Positions 10,378 to 21,439 of a stretch of DNA of 64,000 nucleotides are shown here, in pieces. The stretch comes from Dugong dugon. Its lineage: Eukaryota; Chordata; Mammalia; Sirenia; Dugongidae. Under the pieces are notes generated by a model. It ran no database searches. It had not been told where the DNA came from and saw nothing but the letters and a program-made list of their open reading frames with translations. The stretch covers positions 77,112,919 through 77,176,918 of the forward strand of contig CM057464.1 in NCBI GenBank assembly GCA_030035585.1, given 5' to 3'. Position 1 is the first letter of the stretch, and every line of letters begins with the position of its first letter. A program made the translations under genes and the position numbers.

Positions 10378-10440
10378 GTACTGTGAGTCGGAATTGACTC
10401 AAGGGAAGTCGTAATTGACTGGATGGCAATTTTTTTTTTT
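10378..10440 (+). mobile_element. AfroSINE/RTE tail fragment at CpG-island edge
   Basis: CTGTGAGTCGGAATTGACTC, a second partial copy GTAATTGACTGGATGGC, and a T-run match only the last about 60 bp of an AfroSINE. The head is absent. Confidence 0.6.
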
Positions 10441-11679
10441 TTGGGGGGGGAGCTACTACCAAACTCGATCCATGACTTCTTGACTATGCCTTTGATGATA
10501 CAAATATCATCAAAAATAACATTTTCAGACTATTGAATGAGGGTGAATGAGGCTGAAATTCACTTCTGGAAATGTTGCGAGACATGCACGATATATGTTT
10601 GAGAGTGCTAAGCCAGAACTTTTTGCATAAGTTTATCATTTCCACGTATTATACATGTGCACGTTATATATGTGGGCACACTGTATGTGAAACAATACGG
10701 TAGTTGTGACAGAGATTAGTCATTGTTTTCTTTTAATCAGTTCTAAGGTGCACTTAGGAAAATTTTTGAATTTTGAAATCATGGTGATGCCTATGATCAA
10801 TATCACAAAAAATTCTGATTATTTGCCTCTTATACTAAAAAACTTTCATTAAATATATAGTGTGTCTTACAACCAATTTTGCCTCACAGTTAACCACCAC
10901 ATGTCTAGAGACCTTTTGTGGATATAAGTTTATATTACTCAATTATCCTCCATGACCCTTTATTCATTCAACTTATTTATTTTTTGCTGTGAAGTATTTA
11001 TGAATGCTTATTCTACCCTAGTCATTAAAATGCCATGATGTAGTTGTCACAGACTTCTCTAATGTTAAGTCAGTTTTTGTTTTCAAAGGCCAAATTGTGA
11101 ATATGAACATGTATCTGAGTAAAATATATATATATATATGGAAGTAATGATTTAACCCACTCATTACATACTTAGAGCATACTTGCTCCCTTAAATGAAA
11201 ATCAGACAAAAGATAACAGCACTGAAGTCACAAAAAGGGGTTCTATAAAGAACAGAAAATGGTCTCAGAGGTGACTCAGATTTAGCTCTTAGACAACTTG
11301 ACCTCTGATTGGTTAGTGATTTTTCTTTATTTTAAAATTTTTTCTAAAGTAAAGAAGCAAAACCCAATTAATATAATAATAAGTTATACTTAAAACCTGA
11401 CCCTCAGTATCATGCCATCTTGCGTTTTTAATGGAACTAGCTGCCTCCCTAATTACCTGAAATATTTTCACACATTATCCATTATCTGTATGTATAGTTT
11501 CTGTGGTACAATATGTGTGAGTTCAGTGTCCCAATGTCTTTACTAAGGTTAAGAGTACAATCGAACTTCTTGAGAAGGGGGAATAGAAGATGTCCTAACA
11601 TTCCCCAGCCACCCGAAGTCCTCTGTTACCACATTATCATCACTACCTTTTACTACATCCATTGCAATAAGATCAGGCT
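10441..11679. other. AT-rich intergenic DNA, nothing recognised
   Basis: A short (TA)n tract lies near 11125-11140. No coding frame or repeat consensus was recognised. Confidence 0.45.
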
Positions 11680-11875
11680 GTTTAATTCATTCATTCAGAA
11701 AATATTTATATAACACTCTATGACAGATGTTGTGCTAGACCCCATGAATCTAGACATGAACATATGTTCTGCCTTCAAGAACAACCTCAAGTGGAGACAG
11801 ACACATAACCAGATGCTTTCAATAATATGTAGTATAGCAATAATGTAGAAAAATTACAGGAGCAGGGTACAGGAT
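11680..11875. mobile_element. Ancient mammalian interspersed repeat, family unresolved
   Basis: TTCATTCATTCAGAAAATAT, TGTTGTGCTAGACCCCATGA and GGAGACAGACACATAACCA follow a common old mammalian pattern (CAACAAATATTTATTGAG..., GAGACAGACAATAAACA). I cannot name the family with confidence. A similar stretch lies at 23165-23285. Confidence 0.45.
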
Positions 11876-12029
11876 ATCATTCTAACATGGTCTGGCTAGG
11901 TAGAGGAGAGGGAGGTGGGGTGGTGTCCTAAATGAGCCAGTGTCTGGTCTGAGTGGCACACTATAAATAGGGATTGACCAAGAGGTTATATTTGCATGCT
12001 TTCTCTCTTTACTAGGTCTCGAATTTTGT

Positions 12030-12236
12030 AAGTCCTCTGGGTGGCGCAATTGGTTAAAATGCTGTGTAGCTAACCAAAAGGTTGATAATTCAAGTCCATC
12101 TAGAGCCACCTTGGGAGAAAGTCTTGGTGATCTACTTCCAAAAAATCAGTCTTTGGAAACTCTCTGGAGCACAGATGTACTCTGCAACACATGGGGTTGC
12201 CGTGAGACAGAGTTGACTCCACGGCAACTGGTTCAG
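12030..12236 (+). mobile_element. AfroSINE, old long class, tRNA-Asn-like head
   Basis: The head TCCTCTGGGTGGCGCAATTG with GGTTAAAATGC and CTAACCAAAAGGTTG is close to mammalian tRNA-Asn (GTGGCGCAATCGGTTAGCG... AACCGAAAGGTTG). The body GTCTTGGTGATCTACTTCC and the tail GTTGACTCCACGGCAACTGG complete it. Confidence 0.88.
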
Positions 12237-12284
12237 TTACAAAAGGAGATAGGCTCCCCTGGCTTATCTCTACATTCCTCCCTA

Positions 12285-13320
12285 AGTAGTCCCTTCTATT
12301 CTTGTGGCCTTACTTCCATCTCTATGCTGACTATTTCCAGATAGACATCTCCAGGGCAGATCTTTTCTTTGAGCTTTTCATTGGTTTAATCAAATGTCTA
12401 TTTAAAATCTCCATTGAGGTGTCACAGAAATATCATGAAATTAACCTGATCAAGACAGAATTCCTGGTACTTTCCCTGTTTTCCCTCCTCAGTAAATGGA
12501 GCAACAATCCAATAGTCGAGGCAGAAGCCTTCACACACCCTCACACACTCAATCTAATCCTTCATCAAATTCTGTCAGTCCTACTTCCTAAGCATCTCTC
12601 ATGCTTAGTTCTCTAACATCCATTATCAACTTTCAAGTCTAAACTACAAGTTATCTCTTGCTTGGTTGTCTTCTTATTTTACTCATACCCCCTTCCTATA
12701 AATTCTGCACACAGCAACCAGGGTTATCTTTGAAACATGTATCAGATCATGGTAAATCCTTTAAATACCTTTTAACAGCATTCTATTTCACATAGAGAAC
12801 ATCCAAACCAGAAGGCCTGCGTGATCTGACCTATACCTGCCCCTCTAAACTCTTCTCACACCGTTCTCCCCATTGCTCATCAGTGTCCAGCTACAGACAC
12901 AGTGACTTACGCATGCTCTTTTCCAAACCCAGGTCTTGATTCTGCTGTTCTTTCTGCTGAAATGTGCCCCTCTCTCAGCTCTTTGAATTCCTGGTTCCTC
13001 TTCTTTCTTTAAGTATTGCATAAAATGTCTCTTTCTCAGACACGTCTCTTGCAACTGGTCTAACACAGTCCTCAACACCTCTACCCCCAACCCTGTTATT
13101 CTTCTCTACCCTCCATTTATATCTGGCATATCAATTATCTCAATTTTTAATTATTTTAAATAATGTGCTTTGTTTATTGCCTCTAACCCTTACTAAACTC
13201 TAGGCTTCATGAAGAGAGATTTTGTCTATCTTATTCAGTTTTTTTTTAATTTGACATTTATCTAGTATCTAGCACAGTTGCTGGCTCATAGTCAAAACTA
13301 AATATATGTTAAATAAAATA
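12285..13320 (+). mobile_element. LINE L2, long 3' portion including ORF2 end and 3' UTR
   Basis: About 1 kb follows the L2 consensus in order: CAGATAGACATCTCCAGGGC, AAGACAGAATTCCTGGTACT, the CTACCTCCTAAATATCTCTC-like region, GCAACCAGGGTTATCTTTGA, CCTGCGTGATCTGACCTATA, CTTTCTGCTGAAATGTGCCC and a 3' end with TAGTATCTAGCACAGTTGCT. Frames are broken. It is one of the longest L2 copies in the window. Confidence 0.85.
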
Positions 13321-13996
13321 CACACACATGTACACACACGTACATTTATACATACATAAAGAATAAATAATCAAGGAAGGGTACAGTCAGGTGGGAAAGG
13401 TTTCTTTTTCTTTTTTTGCAGGGGGAGGGCTAAAGATGTTATTGTATTATGCTATACAGTTAAACAATATGGAAAACTTAATAATATATTTCTTATTAAG
13501 GTGGGGCAAAGGAATTTAAATAACTATGGGGAATATGAATAGCCTTTGAATGAATAAGCTTAAACATCATTGACTTAAATCACTGGAGATTCTATAGCAA
13601 GAAGAGTAGCTCAAGAGTTATTAAAAAGCAGATTGTAAACAACTGTTCTCCAAATTTTGGGGGACAACAGAAGATGAAATAAGAGAAATCTCCATCATTA
13701 GGTGTTTAAAAGGTATATGAAGAAACATTTTCTATCAGGTATAAGAATTAAAGAAAAAAACCTGTTTATCAAGAGGCCATAACAAAATCTTAGAATCCTG
13801 GCTTTCTACCATGCCTTTTATATTTCTAATGCATCTATGGTTATATTCCCTTTTCATTCTTACATTATTTATTTATGCTTTCTATCTTTTTTTTTAATTT
13901 CCTTGATCATTCTTCATAGAAATTTATCTGTGAAGTCAACCTGCCTTAGTTTGGGGATGGTAACAAAAATAATAATAATACAAAAATTAACAGTAC
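13321..13996. other. AT-rich intergenic DNA, nothing recognised
   Basis: A CA-rich tract at 13320-13345 follows the L2 end. Nothing else was recognised. Confidence 0.45.
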
Positions 13997-14225
13997 GATC
14001 ACTGAACATTTGTTGACTATTATTATGTGCCAGGCATTATTCAGCAGGTGTTTCCTGTTCTAAATTATTTAATCCTAATAAGAAGCCCTATGAGTTAGGT
14101 TCTATTATGATCTCCATTTTACAGATGAGGAAACAGAAGCAAAGCAAGGCTACATAACTTGCCCACAGTCTCACGGTTAGAAAACACCAGGCAATCTGGG
14201 CCATAGTCCTTGTTGTCAACTTCCT
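13997..14225 (-). mobile_element. MIR SINE, reverse orientation, near full length
   Basis: The reverse MIR pattern is clear: TTATGTGCCAGGCATTATTC, TTTAATCCTAATAAGAAGCC, CCATTTTACAGATGAGGAAA, TAACTTGCCCACAGTCTCAC and CAATCTGGGCCATAGTCC. Confidence 0.85.
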
Positions 14226-14639
14226 CCCTCTCCTGCTTAGTCCTATAATTATGTCCTTATCTTTCTTTTTAGTCATTAGAACTTTTATTTAGGAGAAAGG
14301 AGTGCATATGCTACAGATATATTCTAAAGATACCAGGATTGTGCGGGTAGAGAAGAAAGAGAAGGTATCAAAGGTAAATGCAGGAATGGCCAATTAATGG
14401 TTTTAATAGGTTTTTTCTACAATATTTTAAGTTTTCTTAATGAGTATTACAAAGAGTGGACAGCAGACACTTCCTCATCTTCCCCTCTCTCCTCTCTGGG
14501 TAAAAGCAAACTGAGAAGTTTGAGAGCCTTTTTCTGGAAGGAGATGGATTATAAATCTATGAAATTTTGGAGTAGAGAGGAAAACATTAAGTTCACCTTT
14601 TAGCTAAACAACAGATTGGCTCATAAAATAAGGAATAAT

Positions 14640-14905
14640 GAGTAATAAACTCCTTTAAAAAATCATCTATAGGAGACTAAATGGTCAAAAATTACTCTAA
14701 AGTGAAGGTAAAAAGGTAAGGGGTAGGGAATCTAGAGTACTGTATTGGAAATCGTATAACCAGAATCGAATGAATGAGAATGATGACACATTGTGAAAAA
14801 CGTAACCAATATCACTGAATAATTTCTGTAGAAATTGTTAAATGGGGACCAACTTTGCTGTGTAAATTTTCATCTTAAACACAATAAAATATTATTAAAC
14901 AAACA
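14640..14905 (+). mobile_element. L1 3' end, older type
   Basis: The order GTAACCAATATCACTGAATA, TTTCTGTAGAAATTGTTAAA, TTTGCTGTGTAAATTTTCAT and ACACAATAAAATATTATTAA resembles L1 3' ends that terminate in a CAATAAAA signal. The left end is uncertain. Confidence 0.5.
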
Positions 14906-15080
14906 AATGTTGACTTCCTTCTTTTTCTGTATCTAGTTCTTTCCTCTCTTCACTTTTTGATCAGTAAAATTTAAGATTGGCTTTGATTACTAACTGGGAA
15001 AAAGTCTTTGCTCTCTTACATTCATCATTCATATATTATTTGTTCAACAAGTATTTATGAGTACCTGCTGTGTGCCATAA

Positions 15081-15278
15081 GGAGCCTAGGTGGCACAGTG
15101 GTTAAGCGCTTGGCTACTAACTGAAAGTTCAAATCCACCAGCTGCTCTGCAGGAGAAGGATGTGGCGTGGCAGTCTGCCTCGGTAAAGATTTACAGCCTT
15201 GGAAATTCTATGGGCAAGCTCTGCTGTTTCCTATAGGGTCATTATCAATCACAATCGACTAGATGGCAATGGGTTTAC
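15081..15278 (+). mobile_element. AfroSINE, full-length class
   Basis: GGAGCCTAGGTGGCACAGTGG head, GATGTGGCGTGGCAGTCTGC body with the undeleted middle, GTAAAGATTTACAGCCTTGG, and an ATGGCAATGGGTTTA end. A small deletion removes part of the B-box side. Confidence 0.88.
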
Positions 15279-15833
15279 TATGTACCATGTTCTGTGTGAG
15301 GCTTGGGTGTTTCATGGTGAAGCAAGTCATGGTGAAGAAAATCTGTGGAGGGTAAGAGAAAATGAATACATAAAAGACACACATACACATTCACACAGTC
15401 ACATATATGGGTATTTTTGTGCACATTGTTTATACATATATATGCTTTACATCTACTGTACGTTTTATATATTTATATAAATTTTAACTTTATTTTATGT
15501 GCTTATTCTATATATACTTTATGTATGTATAATTACTAATTATCATATGTGCTATGAGGGAAATTAACAGGTTCAGTGACAGAGGACCAATGATCAATGG
15601 TAGGAACTACTTTAGGTCCATAATGAGTCCTCAGGAAAAGGGACCCAAAAGAGAAGCAGCTTACAAATATTCCTGGCTTTAAAGAAAGAGGCAAAATGGT
15701 CTTGAGGTCCCTGTGTTGCCCAGCCTAGCCCACAGAACCTCTGGTCTGGGATAATGGACCTACCCTGGAGCTGTGCCCTGTGTCAGTGACCAAATGCCCC
15801 TGGATCCAGCCACTGAGTACACACTGCAGCATA
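15279..15833. other. AT-rich DNA with TA/CA-rich tracts, nothing recognised
   Basis: Low-complexity ACACAT/TATA sequence fills 15378-15530. The rest shows no recognised family. Confidence 0.45.
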
Positions 15834-15845
15834 TTCATTTGACAA

Positions 15846-16046
15846 AATCTGTTGACGTCGAGTCAATTCCAACTCACAGTGACGCTAAGGGACAGGGTAG
15901 AAATGTCCCCACTTGTTTCCAAAGCTGTAAATTTTTACTGAAGCAGAATGCCACTTCTTTCTCCCACAGAGCGGCTGGTGGATTTGCAACACCAACCTTT
16001 AGGTTAGCAGCCAAGCCCTTTAACCACCACACCACCAGGGTGCCCT
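15846..16046 (-). mobile_element. AfroSINE, full-length class, with TSD
   Basis: Reverse-oriented copy flanked by the exact 12-bp duplication TTCATTTGACAA at 15834-15845 and 16047-16058. The undeleted middle (GAAGCAGAATGCCACTTC) is present. Confidence 0.93.
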
Positions 16047-16583
16047 TTCATTTGACAAGGAACTAAAAATACCAGCACAAATATTGATGAAATCTAGAAG
16101 ACATTTAGTTCACAAGCCTATGTTGTGAACATGCCATGTTGTGAACATGCTGTGAGGACATATAAAAGAAAAAATACCTCTGACCGCAGAGCTTTGAGTT
16201 TAATTGGGTAGAATAAACAGTTGCATGAGAAATGACACTGGAGGCAATGGACCAAAATGTGCAAAGAGAGTCATTATAAATGGAATAAATAGTGCACGGT
16301 CGAGCTCATCCTTTTTAAAGGAAATGAGTTAGAGACATCGCATTTACTTAATTGATGGAGGCAGTGAGAATATATTTAGAAGGACACTGAAAATAAGGCC
16401 TTAAATTTAGGAAGACAAACACAGGCAGAGAATGCAACTTCTAGTGAAAAAGAATATTGAAAAGGTAAAGATTTGAGAAGCTTTGTTCTAAGCTTGTTAA
16501 AGTGCTATTGCTCCTCTTATGTACCTGTTTCCCTATTTATAAACATTGTTCAACAAAGATACAGGCACCCCTAAGTGCAGAGC

Positions 16584-16746
16584 AAGGAGCCCTGGTGGCA
16601 CAGTGGTTAAAGTGCTTGGCTGGCAACCTAAACGTTGGCAGTTCAAAGCCAATAGCTGCTGCATCAGAGAATGATGTGGCAGTTTGCTTCGGTAAAGATT
16701 TACAGCCTTGAAAACCCTATGGGACAGTTTTACTCTGTCCTATTCT
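16584..16746 (+). mobile_element. AfroSINE dimer, first monomer (tail-less)
   Basis: A full-class head and middle (TGATGTGGCAGTTTGCTTCG) run to TTACTCTGTCCTAT and stop there, without the usual tail. The second monomer follows directly. The shared target duplication AAGTGCAGAGC lies at 16573-16583, left of this monomer. Confidence 0.88.
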
Positions 16747-16916
16747 GGAAACTTTGGTGGTGTAGTAGTTAAGACCTACTGCTGCTAACCAAAAGGTCAG
16801 CAGTTAAAATTCACCAGGTGCTCCTTGGAAACCCTATTGGGCAGTTCCACTCTGTCCTATAGGGTCACTATGAGTCAGAATCACTCAACGGCAGTGGGTT
16901 TTTTTTTTGTTTTTTT
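16747..16916 (+). mobile_element. AfroSINE dimer, second monomer (deleted class)
   Basis: A complete deleted-class copy with T-rich end begins right after the first monomer. The right target duplication AAGTGCAGAGC (16917-16927) matches the one left of the first monomer, so the pair appears to have been inserted as one unit, or to have formed by recombination within one locus. Confidence 0.88.
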
Positions 16917-16975
16917 AAGTGCAGAGCTCAAATGCTAGGCTTCTTGTGAAATAACCAATGTCTGCTATATGTTGG

Positions 16976-17136
16976 GGAGCCCTGGTGGTGCAGTGGTTAA
17001 GAGCTACAGCTGCTAACCAAAGAGCTGGCAGTTCAAATCCACCAGCCATTCCTTGAAACCCTATAGGGCAGTTCTACTCTGTCCTACAGTGTTGCTAGGA
17101 GTTGGAATAGATGCCATGGGTTTAGTTTTGGTTTTG
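16976..17136 (+). mobile_element. AfroSINE, deleted class, with TSD
   Basis: Target duplications GCTATATGTTGG (16964-16975) and GCTGTATGTTGG (17137-17148) differ at one base. The middle is deleted, and the tail is followed by GGTTTTGGTTTTG. Confidence 0.9.
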
Positions 17137-17146
17137 GCTGTATGTT

Positions 17147-17354
17147 GGAGTCCCTGAGTGGTGCAAAAGGTTACTGTGTTTGGCTGATAACCAACATGTT
17201 GGAAGTTTGGGTCCACACAGAGATGTCTTGGAAGAAACACCCAGTGATCTACTTCTGAAAAAGTAGCCATTGAAACCTTATGGAACACAGTTCTACTCTG
17301 ACACACATGGGGTCCCCATAAGTCAGTTCTGATCTCAGGGAAACTGGTACTGGT
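17147..17354 (+). mobile_element. AfroSINE, old long class
   Basis: GGAGTCCCTGAGTGGTGC head, GTGATCTACTTCTGAAAAAG middle and ACACACATGGGGTCCCCATA tail. The younger copy at 16976 inserted at its very 5' edge. Confidence 0.88.
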
Positions 17355-18480
17355 ACTGTGATATGTCAGTAGCATATTCTTAACACTAAGCAAATACAAA
17401 TAAACACATCTTTTCCAAGATTCTAATTTTAATTTTTTTAATCATGAGAGGTCTCGGAACTTCAAGAGTGTTGTTGCAAAAGAGCTTAACAAATAAGTTT
17501 GGAATGATTCCAAAGGGCTAAGAAAGTTACCAGGCTCTAGGATTGCAAGGATGAAAGACAGTCCTTTCATTGTGAAGCTTAAAGTCTACAGACAGAGACG
17601 TAAACAGATTACTTCTTACAACACAACATGGAGGCATGAATAAGGCTACAGTAACGTCCTCAAAAGTTGAGTAGGAGAGGTCAGGGAACACTCCGAGAAA
17701 GTGGGCTACTTGGTTGAGAATTTATAACAACAACAACAACAAACGTAAAATGAAAAAAGTGATGATTATTGCAGGAAAGGGGAGCAGTGTGAGGAGTGTA
17801 ATAGTGAAATGTGGAAAAACTTTATGAACTACTACGTTAGAAACTCAGCAATGTACTTTTCAACCAGTCCAAAATAAGTTTAGCAAATGCATGGGACACT
17901 ACAATCCTAGTGTGACACTTTTAGATTATCAACAGAACTAATTTTAACTTCCTAAAACTGTCTTAAGATATAGAGCTGTTCTGTGGCCCAAATTTCCTTT
18001 CTTGGAAAGAATGTTAAAGTAAATAGAATTTCAGAACTGTAACAGTTCACAGATACATACTACAATCCTGCCATTCACGTATGTGGAAATGGATCTTGGT
18101 GTCCCTATAATCCTTTGTGACCTTCTACAAAGGATACACATATTTGCTAGACCAACCACCCAGTAGTGAGTTCGAGGGACGTGGCCTGAAGAAAGGACAG
18201 GCTATGTGAACAATCAAGTGTAACAGTTGAGTGTCTGTGATACTAGTGTTAGCAGAAACAAAGAAAAACATTTTTTTCTGCTCCATCTCAGGCACCTGGC
18301 ACAGAGTCTAGTCATTTAACCAAAGGAGAAGCGCTGTGAAGGGAACAGTGACTGCAGTTCATGCTCCAGAGGGTCCCCGAGACCCTTATGAAGAGTACAG
18401 ACTAACTGCACTTCTAACAGTGCCCACTTGCCAAAGGATTCAGTATGAGCTGGTGGCCTGTGTTAGACCTTGGCTCAATC
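17355..18480. other. Intergenic DNA, mostly unrecognised
   Basis: 17530-17720 has the look of an old interspersed repeat (AAAGTCTACAGACAGAGACG, GGCATGAATAAGGCTACAG), but the family is not resolved. An (AAC)n tract lies near 17726-17744. Confidence 0.4.
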
Positions 18481-19020
18481 AGGGTTGAATCAGGAAAACA
18501 GGAACCACTTGGAATGTTTAAATAGCGGGAATATGATGCAGGGAATTGATTAAAGCAGGAAACAGGTAATGAAAGAGGCAGAAGAAGCCAACTAGAGAGA
18601 AATGAGGCAACTCAGAGATTAGCAAGAAGAGAAAGCCATATCCAGTCCTAGACTGGAGGGGGAGGAGGTGGGACTGTAACAGGCTAGGGTGACTTCCTGG
18701 GAACTGGGACCTTAGCAGGCCCAAATGGCGGGAGTAGAACAAGGAAGAAATGGCAGCTGCTGCTGGGAAAGGCGCTGCTGTTGGAGAAGGTGCAGCTGCC
18801 GCCAGTGCTGGAGAGAGAGTGAAAATAGGAGAAATACCCTGGCTTCTCTCTTCATCTCAATTTCCATGTTCCACCAGCGTCCCCCTCCTGCTCCCCATTG
18901 GCAGAGCCTGATGGAATCCAGCTGAGACAGCTGTCTAAGAAAAGAAGTCACGGGGTCACATCTTTCTTCCGCCACAGAGCCAGAGAAGGGCAAAGAATGG
19001 ATACAAGAGCAAACAGGCCC
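18480..19020. mobile_element. Unresolved interspersed repeat, GC-richer segment
   Basis: The stretch (AATCAGGAAAACAGGAACCA, GATGCAGGGAATTGATTAAA, CTGGAGGGGGAGGAGGTGGG, CCCATTGGCAGAGCCTGATG, AGAGAAGGGCAAAGAATGG) resembles a recurrent mammalian repeat that I cannot name. It includes a CTG-rich patch at 18750-18815. No stable coding frame. Confidence 0.45.
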
Positions 19021-19108
19021 AGGGCCATCACAGAACCCAATTAAGAGAGTTAAGTTACAGAAATCACAGGACAATCTCCCTGAAAAGAAGCAAGCCTGCA
19101 CTCCAAAG

Positions 19109-19310
19109 GGCTGGGGAAATGATTAAGTACTCAGTTACTAACCAAAAGGTTGGAGGTTTGAAGCCACTAAGTGGCATCTCGGAAGAAAAGCCTGGTAATC
19201 TGCTTCTGAAAGGTCACAGCCTTGAAAACCCTATAGAACTGTCCTACTCTGCACACAGGGGTCACCATGAGTCGGAGTAGACTCGACAGGAACTGGTTTG
19301 TTTTTCTGGT
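19109..19310 (+). mobile_element. AfroSINE, old long class
   Basis: The 5' end is slightly truncated (GGGGAAATGATTAAGTACTC). The body GAAAAGCCTGGTAATCTGCT and tail ATGAGTCGGAGTAGACTCGA are clear. TGCACTCCAAAG and TGCACTTCAAGG look like diverged target duplications. Confidence 0.85.
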
Positions 19311-19977
19311 TTTGCACTTCAAGGTTGGATTCTTAGAAGGTTTGAGTATAGCCAAAATAAGACGTGTTTTCCCTCTTTTTCAGCGCTGCTTGGCCGGAAG
19401 GTCAACGAGAAATGAGAACATCTGCATATACACCCAACAAATTAGTTTTCATTTGGCTAGAAATTCTCATCAGAAAAGACAAATTGATTTTTTTTCCTCT
19501 AAAAGAAACTGCATTTTAATATCCTACTTCGTAAACTCAGCGTAAGAGTGAGATTTTGTTTGTTGTGCTAGAGCATTTTACACATTAGAATTTCCTTGAA
19601 TTATCCAGCAAAAGCTGATTTGCCTAAATTACCATGCTGGCCTGACACTGAGATTTGGGTTTTGTTTTGAGTCTTTGTACATTTAGTGACCTGCGGTATT
19701 TTGATAAATGCCATTGCCTGAAACTATTCAGTAGGAAGTTTGGGCACCATCTGTGTTTGTTTCTGGAGGAGCAGTAACTGCCTAGAGAAAAAAATCTGAT
19801 GCTCATTTCAAAGATGCAGTATAAACAAAATTCAAGATGATGACTTTAACATAATTATTCCACCTTTCATTTACATAGTGCTCTATGCATTTCAAAGTGA
19901 TCTGATGTGCTTTCATTTAATAGATCTTCACAAAATTTGTGGAAGTTGGGTATAGGCTTCTAAAAGACATAAAAGCT
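19311..19977. other. Unique-looking intergenic DNA
   Basis: No recognised family. A CAT TTACATAGTGCTCTATGCATTTCAAAG stretch near 19870 resembles part of an old SINE core but is too short to call. Confidence 0.35.
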
Positions 19978-19988
19978 CAGCAAGGAAA

Positions 19989-20153
19989 CCAAAAATCCCA
20001 AACCCACTGCCGTCAAGTCAATTCCGACTCATAGCTACCCTATAGGACAGGGTAGAACTGCCCCACAGGGCTTCCAAGGAGCAGCAGGTAGATTTGAACT
20101 GCTGACATTTTGGTTAGCAGCCAAACACTTAATCACTGTGCCACCAGGGCTCC
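19989..20153 (-). mobile_element. AfroSINE, deleted class, with TSD
   Basis: Reverse-oriented copy. CAGCAAGGAAA at the left edge and CAACAAGGAAA at the right edge differ by one base and fit a target duplication. Confidence 0.9.
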
Positions 20154-20224
20154 TCAACAAGGAAAATAACACTGAAATCAGGCAGTCTTTTAGAAGAAGA
20201 CTGTAAAAAACCATATGGTCTCAT

Positions 20225-20385
20225 CCCCTGTTAATAATAGAAAATATCTACCTTCTCTGTGTCAGGAACAATCCTATGAGGTAGGTATTATTATGTTCCC
20301 ATTTTAAGAACAAGAGGACCAAGGCACAGGGAGGTTAACTGACAGCTAATAAAAGATTTGAGCCTAGGCAGTCTAACAATAAACA
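20225..20385 (-). mobile_element. MIR SINE, reverse orientation
   Basis: CTATGAGGTAGGTATTATTA, CCCATTTTAAGAACAAGAGG, GGCACAGGGAGGTTAACTG and TTTGAGCCTAGGCAGTCTAA match the reverse MIR consensus. Confidence 0.8.
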
Positions 20386-20479
20386 GTCTCATCGAAGCAG
20401 TGTCTTAAGTATTTACTTAAGCAGGCAACACTCCTGGTAATTTTGCTATCCCCTTAATTACAGAGACATATATTTATTA

Positions 20480-20665
20480 GAGTCCCTTGGTAGAGCAAAC
20501 AGCTAATGTGCTTGGCTACTAACCAAAAGATTGATTTTTGAGTCCACCCAGAGATGCCTCAGAAGAAAAGCCTGGTGATCTGCTTCAGAAAAATCAACAC
20601 AGTTCTACTCTTATATACCTGGGGTCACCCTAAGTATGGGTAGACTGGATGGTGAGTGGTTTTAT
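20480..20665 (+). mobile_element. AfroSINE, old long class, diverged
   Basis: Head AGTCCCTTGGTAGAGCAAAC, middle AAGCCTGGTGATCTGCTTCA, and a shortened tail GTATGGGTAGACTGGATGG. Confidence 0.78.
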
Positions 20666-21182
20666 ATTTGTATCGGGTCTTTTTCTTACTCTAAAATGTG
20701 TATGTAACTCAGTGGTGTGCTGATAAACTGGCTCTCTGCAAAAGAAAAAATAAGACCTGATCTGTGGCATTTGTCAATTCCCATGGTATTAGTGGTTCCA
20801 CCAGGGTCCACTCAAGCTGCCAAAATGAAGACATTGAACCCAGAATTGAGGAGAGATGCACACAATCTGTTCTCATAAGCTGTACAAGCCAGCCCCAGCA
20901 CACTGCTGGCTAGCTGAAATTACTGCTGGACTCAGGATGGCCTGGGCTCCAAGGGTGCGGCAATTCACTCTTGAAATATTCTTAAAATACTAATTTATTT
21001 TACTTTTCAGCTGTTTTATGCAACCCAGTGTGAATTAAACTGTTTTGGATATGTTCATGTTCAATCACTGCTTATAATCATGCTTACACGATTATGTAAT
21101 CATGTTTATTTTTGGTATGTTTATTGCTGATAATAATCAGGCTTATCTGGGGTAGGCAATCACCTTGGACCTGAGGAGGGGA
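20666..21182. other. Intergenic DNA, nothing recognised
   Basis: No coding frame or repeat consensus was recognised; ATCATGCTTAC-type sequence near 21060-21140 is locally repetitive. Confidence 0.4.
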
Positions 21183-21262
21183 CCAAAAACAAAAAAAAAC
21201 ATTGCCGTTGAGTCGATTCTGACTCATAGCAACCCTAAACTCATAGCAAAGTTAAACTCATA
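21183..21262 (-). mobile_element. AfroSINE tail fragment with small internal duplication
   Basis: Only the tail survives (AACATTGCCGTTGAGTCGAT, TCTGACTCATAGCAACCCTA). The motif AAACTCATAGCAA is repeated directly after it. Confidence 0.75.
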
Positions 21263-21439
21263 TGATGATCAGTTGATACACGCCTTGAGCCAGATATAAG
21301 ACATTTTCCCAACCATAGTTCCCTAGGTTTGTTATTTTGTAGCCAATATGGTTACTAAGATTCTGATTTGCAGTTTGGAGGCCTTGGGATTTGGTCCAAC
21401 TAAGAATTTCATATGTCTATAACAGAATACAGGTACCAC

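Noticed and set aside
12302..12616. 104-codon frame as a gene
   Set aside because: It is a remnant of the L2 coding region and is not intact.
18725..19101. Serine/glutamine-rich frames near the CTG patch as a coding exon
   Set aside because: They come from a short CTG-rich tract in what looks like an interspersed repeat and occur on both strands.
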